From Malurus cyaneus samueli (Eukaryota > Chordata > Aves > Passeriformes > Maluridae): 64,000 bases of DNA. Both the position numbers and the translations under genes were made by a program. The stretch covers positions 34,737,157 through 34,801,156 of the forward strand of contig CM019217.1 of assembly GCA_009741485.1 (NCBI GenBank). Reading direction: 5' to 3'. Within the stretch, counting starts at the first letter, position 1; every line of letters starts with the position of its first letter. Positions 1-10,475 of the stretch are shown here, piece by piece. A model generated the notes under the pieces. It did no database searches. It was not told the DNA's origin and was given only the letters and a program-made list of their open reading frames with translations.

Positions 1-3000
1 GCCAGCAGTGTCTCACAGCACAGTGATAAATAGAAACCACTGAAAGAAATAACATTCATTCTAACACACAAGAACTTTCCAGACAGACATTGGCCTCTGA
101 GAACAAACATTAGACAAAATAGATTAGTTGCAATTGCAGAATATATCACTCTGGTTCCCTATGAACAGGCACTATCCCAGCTGTGCAAATAAGTGCCTTT
201 ATGCTAATCATTAAGTAATAAATAATTTTTAAGAGAGTCTAAAACTTTAAGGAAAACAGGGAAAGGTTTCTCTATATCAGTTATTTCTTTATGAAGCCAG
301 TGATTATTCAGCACTACTTTTTTAAGTCTCTAATAATATAGATGCTTGTATATTGTTTTGTGGTAGAAAGTTTTCTTTCTTAGACAATTAATATAACAGA
401 AAAGAAACAAGGGCTACACAATTGCAATTAAAAGTACTTGTTTGATAATAGAACTGAAAACTCCCTAGCAATTTTCTGTCTTATTTCTCATTTCACCCAA
501 AGCACATATGCTAAGGCAAATTTTGTTTGTTTGTTGTTTATGCTGGAGTAAATTTAGCTATGCTGTTTGTGGTTTGCCTCATTAATTGTTTCAAAAGTCT
601 GACAAAATGAAAACTGCCTTGGAAAATACAGTTATTCTGCTTTGTCTGCGAGATGCATGGCACACATATTGCTTTTAAGAATTGATGTCACTAATAATCT
701 GGAGTGGGGTTCATGCAGTCAGAGCCCTAAGAAGGTACTGTGACCCTGCCAACTATTTTCCCCACTCCCCTTACCCTGGCCACAAGACTCTAGGAATTCA
801 AGTGACTGGGATGGGATCAGCTATCTGGTAAAATCAGAGCAACCCCACCCTGACTAATTATCCTGTCTGAAAATGTTCTTGCTTCTTTTCTTTAGGTTCC
901 AGAAGCCACTAGGCAGACAGAGCCTTCCTTGTTCCTGGGGGAAGATGTGTGTTGGGAGGGATGGAGTGTGAATGGAGGTGCAGTGTGCACAGCAGTGAGT
1001 CCAGGCAAGGACACAGAAGGGTGGGGGAGCAAGATAACAGCATAGCCACTGCCAGGAAAAGAGATGGCTTCTGGAGGTATCAAGGAGCAAGCAGCCTGTT
1101 AGGAAGTCCATAAATGGACATGAATGTAGCTGTAGCTGACAAAATTGTGCATCTGCATATCATCTTCTTTCTCATAGATGTTGCAGCTTCTCTGTCTTCA
1201 TTAGACTACAACTTTTTTTTTTTTTTTTTTTTTTTTTTTAGGTATAACCTTTTTGGTTTGTTTGTTTGGTTTTAATATATACAGGATTCAGTACAAAATC
1301 TGTACTTCTATTGACATTTACGTTGAATTAATGAGATGGATTTTATCTTGGGCTTCATGCTTGAAGGTTAACTGGAAGCTCTCTATTTTTCCTCTGTGGA
1401 TGCACTTCAGGAAGGAAGGACCACTGAACGAGGTGCTGAAAAGAGAAATGTCTTTTTATGTTGCTAGTACAGAAAGTTTCTATAAAATTATATTTTTCTA
1501 ACAGCTGCTATGTATGCATACTAGACCTTTTAATTGATTAGATTACAATATTAAAAACTACTCTTTTATAATAAATTCAATTTACTAATTCAATATGAGT
1601 ATTTCCTATAGTCTGATATTTGGTTTAGGGCAGTATAAGCAAGAATTGACTTCCAAAACAGTGGTCTTGCTTCCTTCCTACCTCTGTCTGTAGATTTCAA
1701 AGTAAGAGGCACATTGAACAAGCTTAAAACTAATCCATCAGCACTCCCACAGAAAATTCATAAAAGACATTGAAGAGGCTTGGGCAGTGTCAGAAACAAC
1801 TGGACATCAATGGGAAGGGAGGGTACAGTCTCTTCTGTCTTCAATTTATATTGGTGCAAACCTTAATTAGATGGATTCTTAAACATGCATGTTAGATCCA
1901 GGTCCAAAATGTAGAACAAAGGAAATGTCTGCTTGAGTTCCAAAGGCTTCTGAAGCAGTCTGCAACCTTCCATGACCTGGTTTCCTGAATCTCCAACAAA
2001 GTAAATATGACAAGTGTGCTGACTAGGACTTTTTTATTTTTCAGGATGCTGTAGATTTATTAAAATTCTATTTGTTCTGTCTTCATTACCTTTGATCAGC
2101 TTTTGCTCATTTTTGTTTTACATTTTTTTGTTCTTCCTTTCATATTCACTTTCTTGTTATCTTTTCCATCCATCTGCCCTGGAGTACAGAATCAAAGACT
2201 TTTCTTCTATTCACTTGTTTCTAGATTTTCTCTTATTCACTTTTCTGTAGGACTATCAATCATTTCAAAGATGACAGTAAAAGTTTTATAATTCTCTCTA
2301 ACTATATACATCTGCTAATCAGACTTGCAAAATACTACACAGGACACTTCTCTTTCTGACTGTGCAGTACTGATTCATATTCATTTACTCCATGTGTGAT
2401 TGTAATTAATTTAGAAATAGCTGAACTGGCAATAAACTAGCTCATTTGAAAACTGTGTCTTCATAGACTTCCAAAGTCACCCGTGAAATTATGGAAATAT
2501 TTATTTTCGCTGAAGCCTGAGCTGTCACACTAATACTGCTGCATGCGCTGCTACCTGTCCCATTGTTACAAATAGGGCAGCCAGCAATTGCAATTGAAAC
2601 ATTGTTATAATTTGCACTCAAACCTTGGACTGTGGTACAAATTGATCTTAAGGATGTATGTAGCGTGTGTCTTTCAAATTCTGCTCTGATTGGCAATTTA
2701 AATCAGGAACTTCACAGATAGCTAAAATTGCATCAGCTAATATACAATTTTCTCTGATTTATAAGTGATAAAAGTACCACCAAAAATATGTAGATAGTGC
2801 TTATATGTGTTTGTATTGACAGCATTTCCATATTTCTCAGCTCATGGAATACTATGGTTTTTTTCCATTATTTTTTATTTTTCAGATCTTTAAAATTGAA
2901 TTAATAACCCTGAAGAAAAGAGAGCTATCATAACCACAGGAGTATGATTTTTGTAAAATTCACATTCCTTTTTTCAACTGTGCAAATCAAGAGGCTTTGT

Positions 3001-3505
3001 GTCCTCACCCTTGAGGGGGACGAAAATTCCTATGGAACTTTTACTGTCCATATAATTTTAAAATTCAACTGTGAATCTGCACAGTAGTGTGTGGGAGTAA
3101 CTGCACAGTAAAAACTCCATCTCTACAAAACTAAGTACTGGTCTCAAATTAATGATTTAGAGTTATTAATAGCATTTTGTGTAAAACTCATATGATCTAA
3201 GAACATTCAGCTAAATATTTCTTATATTTTATTGATCACATGTGTATTCCTACCTTATCCATTTGCTCTTTCAAATGTTATTTTAAAATCTCTTAGCCAT
3301 GAATGCTGTTTTCATCTTAGGGGAAAAAAAAATCATACCGACCTGAATAATTTTTGCTTTCAAAAATATAGCAATGCTTACCAATCATTGCCAGTATGGT
3401 GATTATGTCAACTTATGTATACTTACAGAGTATGTGGGAGTAGTGTGGAAAGCTATGCAGCCAGAAAGAGGCTCAAGAAGGACGGGTTCGTGGAAATGAT
3501 AAACA
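1..3505. other. AT-rich unique sequence without a recognisable gene
   Basis: No coding gene or transposon could be recognised here. The stretch contains a 27-base T run at 1213-1239. A GC-richer patch at about 860-1110 carries a weak splice-like open segment, treated under findings. The patch at about 2440-2700 is relatively rich in CATTGTT and ACAA words, which resemble SOX-type sites, and could be a regulatory element, but nothing in the sequence proves this. The small open frames have no recognisable protein character. Confidence 0.5.
1213..1239. repeat. Poly(T) tract
   Basis: Twenty-seven consecutive T. On the minus strand it would be a poly(A) tract, but no AATAAA hexamer lies just upstream of it on that strand, so there is no support for a retrocopy tail. 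It is best read as simple repeat. Confidence 0.9.
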
Positions 3506-3511
3506 CAAGTG
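3506..3511. repeat. Left target-site duplication CAAGTG of the 3.5-kb LTR
   Basis: Hexamer CAAGTG directly left of the LTR. An identical copy lies directly right of it at 3930-3935. Confidence 0.65.
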
Positions 3512-3929
3512 TGTGTGGGAAAAAAATGGCCCCACAAGCCCTGATTCTGGAACTCAGCCAATTATTGGTTATGACTGAGGCCTGGGAAAAGAAAGGGAGT
3601 GTTAACAGCCTGCATGGAGGAGGAATGCTGCATCCTTGGCTACTGTTGAGAAAAGGAGATTGGAATGTAGAAATGATAATGCAGGTGGCTGGAAATTATA
3701 AACATTACTAATACTGTAGCTTTTGCAAACTCACCAATTATGTTCTGATTACTAATTAAACAGCTGTCTCTTAACCAATGTATGTTTGACACAAATGTAT
3801 TCTCTGGTTGCTAAAGTGAATAAAAGAGACTTGTCCCACAATAAAGTCCTTCATTCTCTCTGTTTTTTTCACCCACTTTTGTGTGTTTTGTATCTATTCT
3901 TTTTTGTCGCTGTTTGGCCAGCAGCAACA
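3512..3929 (+). mobile_element. Solo LTR of an endogenous retrovirus, plus orientation, 6-bp target duplication
   Basis: The element starts TGTGTGGG and ends CAGCAACA, the TG...CA termini expected of an LTR. It is flanked by the identical hexamer CAAGTG at 3506-3511 and 3930-3935. Inside, in the expected order for plus orientation, are a CCAAT-type motif near 3559, a TATA-like AATAAAAG at 3819-3826 and an AATAAA polyadenylation signal at 3840-3845, followed by a T- and GT-rich stretch. The length is 418 bp. No gag, pol or env remnants and no second LTR are adjacent, so it is a solo LTR, presumably left by recombination between the two LTRs of a provirus. A 6-bp duplication is typical of class II (ERVK-like) elements. 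The boundary is slightly ambiguous, because the left flank and the LTR end share the letters AACA. A 98-codon open frame spanning 3415-3711 runs across the left boundary and is not a gene. Confidence 0.7.
3819..3845 (+). promoter_or_regulatory. LTR TATA-like box and polyadenylation signal
   Basis: AATAAAAG at 3819-3826 could serve as a TATA-like core promoter, and AATAAA at 3840-3845 as the polyadenylation signal of the LTR. The spacing is short for an R region, so either assignment could be off. Confidence 0.4.
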
Positions 3930-4826
3930 CAAGTGTTATGAAAATCAAATAATTTCATAGTAGTAAGCAATCTGAGAGGAGAATTAAATGGTTAATGAGT
4001 AGCTAGATTTACTTTGATCAAACATATGGTTGGCTTGATGGTTCTGAATGTATTGAAACCCTAATACTTTTTTTGTAAACAAAAATCTTCTCAGAAACTC
4101 TGATAACATGATAGAACAGCAAAGTGTGAAACCACTTGATTTAAAATGATGTATATAAGAAAAGAATTTTTCCACCATGAGATAATAAAATACAGTGCTG
4201 AGCATAGAAAAGCAATATGAAAATGAAATGAACTTGCATTAAACATATGTGTTGGGAGTATGGCTCCTGGTAATGAAGCAGTGGTTGGCTATTTTGACCT
4301 TATCAAATAAAAAGACTTCAAGAGCTTAGAAAAAAAAAAACCAAAACTATATCTACCATTCTCAATTCATGTAACTTTAGAATAGAAATCTGATGAACAA
4401 AGACAAGAGTTTGAAAAATAAGATGACAGTGATGTGTGAACACTAGAGAAATACTTATTTAATTTAAAAGAGAATTATAAATTACTCTGTATGCAAGAAA
4501 CTGTGGAATTACTAAAATATAAGGACAAATAAGAAATTCTCTGCCTCAATAGGTTTTATTGAGCATAGACCAAATATAAATCTAGATCCAGCAAAGTGTG
4601 AAAACCAAAGATTGTCTGGTCTTTGTGGAGTACTCTCACCAGTTCTTCAAGCAAAGCAAGTGAACACAAATTGGTCTAGTAAATATAGAGTCAGAAGAAC
4701 TGTCAGGCACTAAACCCAAGGGAGTACATGCTGACTAGGTTATGCATGAAATCCATTTTCCAGGATAACCCGTCAACCTAGGCATTTATTTCCACATATC
4801 AGCAATGTTACACACTGGTAAAGGAG

Positions 4827-5021
4827 ATAATTCAGTAGTTTCAAAAGCAGGTTTATTAAAGATGTGATAGTACCTCTTCTATTTCTACTAAAACCCCGAA
4901 GACCCGGAGGAAAATTCACATGACATAACTCAATAGTTCCAAAGACAAGTTTAGTAAAGTTGTGATAGTAGCTCTTCTGTATTCACTGAAGTCCTGAAGA
5001 CCAAATATTCTCGTAAAAAAC
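4827..5021. repeat. Two-copy tandem duplication, about 98-bp unit
   Basis: Unit one spans about 4827-4924 and unit two about 4925-5021. Shared words in the same order include ATAA-TCA-TAGTT, AGTAAAG or ATTAAAG before a TGTGATAGTA word, then CTCTTCT, then GAAGACC. The copies are visibly diverged, so the duplication is old. The function is unknown. It could be a fragment of an unrecognised mobile element with an internal repeat. Confidence 0.7.
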
Positions 5022-5518
5022 ACATTTCACCACCAAGTAGTTTGGCATAAGTCTTTTCTCAATCCAATAAAACAGGGAGTGACTGAAAATGCAAGAGAAC
5101 ATGGGACTTGCAACTGAAGAAAGAGTTTCATGGACATTGCAAAGTGAGAGAGGCTGTTCAATATATTAAACATACTTGGCTTAAAATTTTGGTTTTATGA
5201 TGGTTTCATAGATGAGAAGAGAGACAAGAGATAGGAAGACTAACACAGGTAGAAACAAAATATTCTCTCACCTCATCCAGGCTTTCCTCAGGTTATCATG
5301 TTAAATAAAGAACACAAAGAAGGCCAACGGAGAAGAAATATTTTACAATGGGTTTATTGCATCTCTTCAGAGGACTGCAGACTATGTCTTTTAACATGTT
5401 TGCATTAAATTGAAGTCAATATGAGGAAGGTAAGTGTAATTGCAATTTGAGTTCTACCCTGAAATAAGTTGATATTTTAAAGTAAAATTTAATCTGCTCA
5501 TCTCAAATCAAACAAGTG

Positions 5519-5551
5519 AATAAATAAATAAATAAATAAACAAATAAATAG
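5519..5551. repeat. (AAAT)n microsatellite
   Basis: About eight tandem TAAA units with a single interruption (a CAAA unit). Confidence 0.9.
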
Positions 5552-7646
5552 GAAGATTCAGACCTTCTTGTCAACATGTCTTCTTGACTCTTATTGCATT
5601 GATTATTATATGCTACTGTTTATAACATGCTGCTAAATACAGCAACTCAACCAAGTTCAGTTTCAAAAAAAATCTTGCAGATTTGAAGAACAAAACTCTG
5701 AAGCTTGTGAGGTAGGATATTAGTAGTACAAATTCTAGAGAAGGGATGCTAATTACCATGAATTTGTGTTTATAAGTGAATGTACTTATGCATTAACTTT
5801 TGTAATATGACTCTTAAGTTGAAAAGAGAGAGAGAATAAGAATGAGAGAAAAATACATGATTTTCCAGGTACATAATTTCCATAAGTTTCTGAGATACAC
5901 AAGAGGAAAGAACCTTTGAAGTGGGGTAGTGAATTTGATAGATAACAATACTCCAGCTCTCTTTTCTGTACATAATTAGATTTTTTAAAGGCATTTTTGA
6001 TTAGTACCTTCAGTATTAATAAAACTGAACTAATTAGTCAAGTACCATTTGTTTTAGAAACTAGACTTTAAAGTCCAAACTTCTAACTTGCTTAGATTAT
6101 TTAATCCCTGGCAATTTGACATTTTAATTTAATATTCAAGAAAGTTAGCTAAATTCTATTAGCTAAAAAAACCTTATGAAATATTCATTTTCTAAAAAAT
6201 ATATGGTAATATGTAGTTATTAAAATAACAGCAAATTAAATTAGGGTTGGTCTGCAATCAATAATAGTGATTTATAAAGTTTATTGTCAAGTTTACTACT
6301 TCTTAAAGGTCTTCCTGAGCATTATAAACTTTAGAAGGGTAAATGGGTCCCTACCAAATTGCTGTCATATGCAGCTACTGAGATGTGATTTTTCATCAAA
6401 ACTGAATGCATGTTGCAACAAATTTAATATGGTCTAGTAAAACTTTGGAAACCAGCTTTTCTAATTCTCTTTGGAACCCATACAGCACTTGCCAATAGCC
6501 AATTCTAAGACAAATTAAATAATTTATTAATAGGCATTTCTGCAGGTAAATAGATGTGAAAAGAGTAACGTTTTTTTGTTGTTTAGAATGGTGTTGACTT
6601 CATTTGTGTCCTGAGGAGCTGAAATCTCCCCTTTCCCATGCAAACTGGAAGCAACAGAAACAAGTAATTCTAGATTAGAATTTGTGAAGAATTAGAGAAC
6701 ACATCTCCAATCTTCTAGCTCATCTTCAGTGTGAAGGTGTCTCCAGAAGACTAAAATTGTGGATAAAAGTGTGAGCAGATCATCCTCAACATAATTTATG
6801 TATTCCCTTGAGTGCACTTATTCATCCAAGATTAGACCTGGCCTAACTTGTCAAGATGGCTTTCACACCAAAGCTGATGTGCGTATTTGTAACTGCCTGT
6901 CTGGATTTGTAACTATATCCTACAGCATTTTAACATTTTCTAAGTGAAAACTAATTCTTTTTCTTCTTAAGTAACAAAACAATGCTTTGTGCAGTTGCTG
7001 AAATCATGCAGAATCACAAAAATGTTTATTTATTGATAAGAGTTACAAAGAGAAAGGAAACCCAAGGTAAAGCCCACACTATTGATGGCATAGGACAAAC
7101 CCGTGTCGTCATAACCTATGACTTGGTGTGTGATTAAATGCAAGTTACCTGCAGAGTCAGGAGCGCATGCCTGACTTACTTATTTGTTACTGTGAGAGTG
7201 CTGTGAATAATATAGTCTCACCCAGGAAACAGTGAGGACTGTCAGAACTGAATTGATCAAATCACAGATGTTACACCACTAACTTGTTAACAAAAGATCC
7301 TCAAATGTTATTTATTTTTTTCTATTATATTTTCATTTCTTTTTCTTTTCATAGTGGTCAAGGACTGTATTAGACAGAAAAATGAAAATTCTATTTTTAA
7401 GATTGCTCCTCCATGCTTTAGCACTTTAGGTGTAGCACTTATTTTAAAAGAAAATATTATTAATCATAGCCATTCATAGTAAATTTGTGGTTCATATAAT
7501 TAGATAATACATCACTGAATATAATTTATAAGTGTTTTTTATTGCAGTAGTAAAATCATATACTGATGTAAAACACTCTATCTGTATCATGTGCCATAAT
7601 GATTCTTTTAAACAGTTTTTTGAAAAGCTGTGTAGAAACAAAAAAT

Positions 7647-7652
7647 AATTAT
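7647..7652. repeat. Left target-site duplication AATTAT of the 7.65-kb LTR
   Basis: AATTAT immediately precedes the TG terminus at 7653. The same hexamer immediately follows the CA terminus, at 8097-8102. Confidence 0.85.
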
Positions 7653-7724
7653 TGCGCCGGCCCCGGCCCCGCCGCACCCCGCGGGAAGCACGACTCCGAC
7701 ACGCAGGCAAGTCCAGGTTTCTTC

Positions 7725-7730
7725 TTTATT
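7725..7730 (-). terminator. Polyadenylation signal AATAAA in the minus-strand LTR
   Basis: TTTATT on the plus strand, AATAAA on the minus strand, about 72 bp before the LTR end. It would mark the R/U5 region. Confidence 0.7.
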
Positions 7731-7825
7731 AAGTCTTCGTAATTTCAGGCTCTTTTAGATAGAGTGATTTAGCAGCTCTTCTGTAGTGATATTCAGCTCT
7801 CTGAGCTGACCCCGCTCCCAGCGCG

Positions 7826-7834
7826 CCTTTTATA
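7826..7834 (-). promoter_or_regulatory. TATA box of the minus-strand LTR
   Basis: On the minus strand this reads TATAAAAGG, followed by GC-rich sequence. It lies about 100 bp upstream of the AATAAA at 7725-7730, a normal spacing for the R region of an LTR. Confidence 0.75.
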
Positions 7835-8102
7835 GGATTCCCTTATCTTTACCCGGTTTTGAGAAATGAACCAATCAGTGAGGTTTTAGACAGATTACAT
7901 AACCAGAAAAACTCTCATACATCACGTTCCAGTCTCTAATTGGTAGATGCTTTCATCTGTCCAATCCCTTGGCTGGTCGTTTCAGCCCAGCTCCATCCCA
8001 CACACCATATCATCCTGCTCATGCGTACACCCACCAGTCCTGCCCACACCGAATCCAAAGCCCAGCCTCCCATACACAGCTGTAAAGACCACGGCAAATT
8101 AT

Positions 8103-8310
8103 AGAATCAGAAAATCATGGAATCTTCAAGGTTGGAAGAGACCTTTGAGTTCATCAAATCCAGCAGTCAACCCAGCACTATCACTGTAACCTCTAATTCA
8201 CTAAACTACATCACCTAGAACCAGATCCAGACACCTCTTAAACATCTCCATGGATGGTGACTCCACCACCTCCCTGGGCAAGCTCAATTTTAATGCCAAA
8301 ACCAAAATAC
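8103..8310 (-). mobile_element. CR1 LINE 3'-end fragment
   Basis: On the plus strand it begins with the complement of the CR1 3' tail (AGAATCA..AATCATGGAATC), then GGTTGGAAGAGACCT, then a GATGGTGACTCCACCACCT and CCTGGGCAA string. These are hallmark words of the 3' untranslated end of avian CR1 retrotransposons in reverse orientation. Only the 3' end is present, which is usual for 5'-truncated CR1 copies. The right boundary is fuzzy because similarity fades after about 8300. Confidence 0.85.
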
Positions 8311-9657
8311 ACTTGGAATCCACCAGCAAATTCCAGGCCAACTGCAGGCTTAGGAAGCTGTAGATTTTAGCACAGCAAACTCCCACATTTTCATGTTGGT
8401 ATTTTAAATAGGATGCTGAGAACACTCTGCACAGTCAGGTATTTTATTATTTACATTTTTCAATTATAATAACACCATTACAGTAGGTTAAAAAGGCCTC
8501 AGAGAACTAGAGTGGTAGATACTTATTCTTCTCTGTGTTATCTCTGCAATCAGATTTTCTAGAATATTGTCTTGAAAATCTCTGCAGCTAAACTTAGAAA
8601 CTTTTAAATAGGCATGTCTAGTTCCAAACTTAGAATTTCTCTCCTGCAATTGGTCTCTCTCTCTATGTGCATTAAGTTGTTAGATACTTCCTAAATTGTA
8701 CAAAAAAGTATTGATCAATCTATTTCTTCCTTAATTTACCTGTGTTTTTATTTATTTAAAACTAGTTTGTTAAAACAATAAATGGAACCCATGAAGAGCA
8801 GTATTGTTTTGGAGAATGGTTATTTTACTTGGGTTTTCTTAAACATTTTTAAATAAGAAGAAAAATAAGAACCTCTCCAACTGTACATTTTTTCCCTACA
8901 CATGAGTTCTGCTTCTCCCTACTCGATGATGAATATTGCAATTGAAAAATAACTTTCCAAAACTAATAATTTGCATCATATACAGTCATATGCAACAAAA
9001 CTTTCTGACTAGAGTCTCCAAGCTGTTTTTCCATTCAATTTGATATATTTTTGAGACTTTTTCAAGACCAAGGATTTTTGAAAATAAACTGAAAAGTTCA
9101 GGCCCTGAAAGTCACTATGGCAGAACCACATTAAGGGTAGTCAAAAATAATGCAGGAAAAAAAAACCCCATATATTTGTTCACTTCCTTTTCAGGGACAT
9201 AGCTTCAAATGACAAATTAAGAGAATACATTTAAGTTCACTTAAACTAATGTAATTCCAAGCTCCCTGGTCACAAAGGCTGCCTATGCTCAGAACTGATC
9301 GTGCATATGCTAATAACATTATCCAGAGATCATGAAGAAAAGACAAGTTCTTTGCTTCATGCAGCTATACCCCTTTCAATCAACCTCATGCTGAGAACCA
9401 TTTATTACCATAACATATGACACAGAAAATCTTAAGAGGCAGTAAGGGGCAAATTTTCAGATTATCACATGCCATTCTAGCTGTGACTTTCTCATTAACT
9501 TTAAAAGAATCATGTGGCTTAGACCAGCTCAAAGCTCTGAAATGTACCCATACACATGCCCCAGAATAAACCTTTACAAACATAATAATTTTCCATATTT
9601 GACTCAATTTCTATAAAATAACAGAAGTCAGCAACTAAGCAGACTGTTCACAAATAC

Positions 9658-9728
9658 CTTCGAACTGCAGACAGCTTCTCATTGTGTTTGAGGTGACCTT
9701 GTAGCACATATGGGGACAAACTTCGGCT
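9658..9728 (-). other. Candidate internal exon (unidentified gene, minus strand)
   Basis: On the minus strand a 71-nt segment follows an AG and ends before a GTATTT donor-like sequence. In phase 0 it encodes about 23 residues beginning SRSLSPYVLQGH and ending KLSAVR, with a coding-like codon mix and two CpGs in AT-rich surroundings. A T/C-rich tract lies upstream, but about 20 nt farther from the AG than ideal. A stop in this frame lies directly upstream of the AG, as expected of intron. The frame that takes one nucleotide from the previous exon is also open, so the reading frame is not settled. No protein family is recognised. A chance splice-like pair remains quite possible. Confidence 0.25.
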
Positions 9729-10433
9729 CTTCAGTTATTTCAAGTCATGAAGGGAGATAAAAGAAAAGAAACTTCTGACCATAAGGCACCGGTAATGATC
9801 CATGATCCTGCACTGTTCAGTTAGCAGTGTTATTATTTATTTCCTTTCACACAAAGAAGCTTTGCAAAATGCAATTGTTTAGAATTTTTTAAAAAAAGAA
9901 TCTCAAAATCTAACCAAAACAATGTGGACATAAAGGAACAGATCTGTATCAGATAGGCACCTTGGGGTGGTGCACAGGTTTAGGCATTCAAAATGAGAAT
10001 GCAACAATGATATGCCATCTTTTTTATCCTTTCTGCTCAAATTGAAAGTTTTTTACTCCTCTCTACACAAATCTTTCTGTCTAGTATATGCACAGAGGCC
10101 ATAATTATTTCAAAAATAGACTTTTGAGAAAAGCACATAATTAGTCCGGTGCAGCTGGTATAAAAAGTACTGGCAGGAGTGGTAGCATCATTAAAAAATT
10201 GGAACTAAAGCATACAAACTATACTCCAGGGCAATTTAAACACACAGAACCTCTAGTAAATATTTTAGCATCCAGGCTACTACACACTCAGAGCACCCAA
10301 ATTTTTTTTAACGACACTGATCCAGACTCGACAGAAAGTAATTTCTGCCAAAATGGAATTGTAGTACACTCTGGTTTACATAAGTTTAGTAAGATGATTT
10401 TCTTTGACTCTTACATAGATTTAGACTGCAGTA

Positions 10434-10475
10434 GAAGGAAGGCAAGTTTGCCCAGAGTCATGCAGTGATATTAGA
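10434..10475 (+). mobile_element. Weak MIR-like SINE fragment
   Basis: The string GGCAAGTTTGCCCAGAGTCA followed by TGCAGTGA resembles the core-to-3' part of MIR elements (a CTTGCCCAAGGTCACACAG-type string). It is short and degraded, so the assignment is tentative. Confidence 0.35.

Larger units (their letters stand above)
3936..7646. other. Unique AT-rich sequence between two solo LTRs
   Basis: No gene is recognised. Contained features are the 98-bp tandem duplication at 4827-5021 and the AAAT microsatellite at 5519-5551. The rest is AT-rich with only short chance open frames. Confidence 0.5.
7653..8096 (-). mobile_element. Solo LTR of an ERVK-like endogenous retrovirus, minus orientation
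   Basis: A 444-bp element with perfect TG...CA termini (TGCGCCGG at the left, CCACGGCA at the right) and a perfect 6-bp target duplication AATTAT on both sides. Read on the minus strand it starts TGCCGTGG. It then has CCAAT-type boxes around 7870-7965, a TATA box (TATAAAAGG) at 7826-7834, an AATAAA signal at 7725-7730 and a very GC- and CpG-rich 3' end at 7653-7700. This is the order U3, R, U5. The 6-bp duplication and compact size fit class II (ERVK-like) retroviruses. The termini and duplication show no decay and CpG dinucleotides remain, so insertion was probably fairly recent. There is no internal retroviral coding sequence. Open frames at 7492-7710 and 7947-8189 are by-products of the LTR. 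Confidence 0.9.

Noticed and set aside
3443..3470. 26-nt splice-bounded minus-strand segment before a GTAAGT
   Set aside because: Not a multiple of three. Such short acceptor-donor pairs are expected by chance many times in this window.
3415..3711. 98-codon plus-strand frame
   Set aside because: It crosses the left boundary and target duplication of the solo LTR at 3512, so it is an accident of the insertion.
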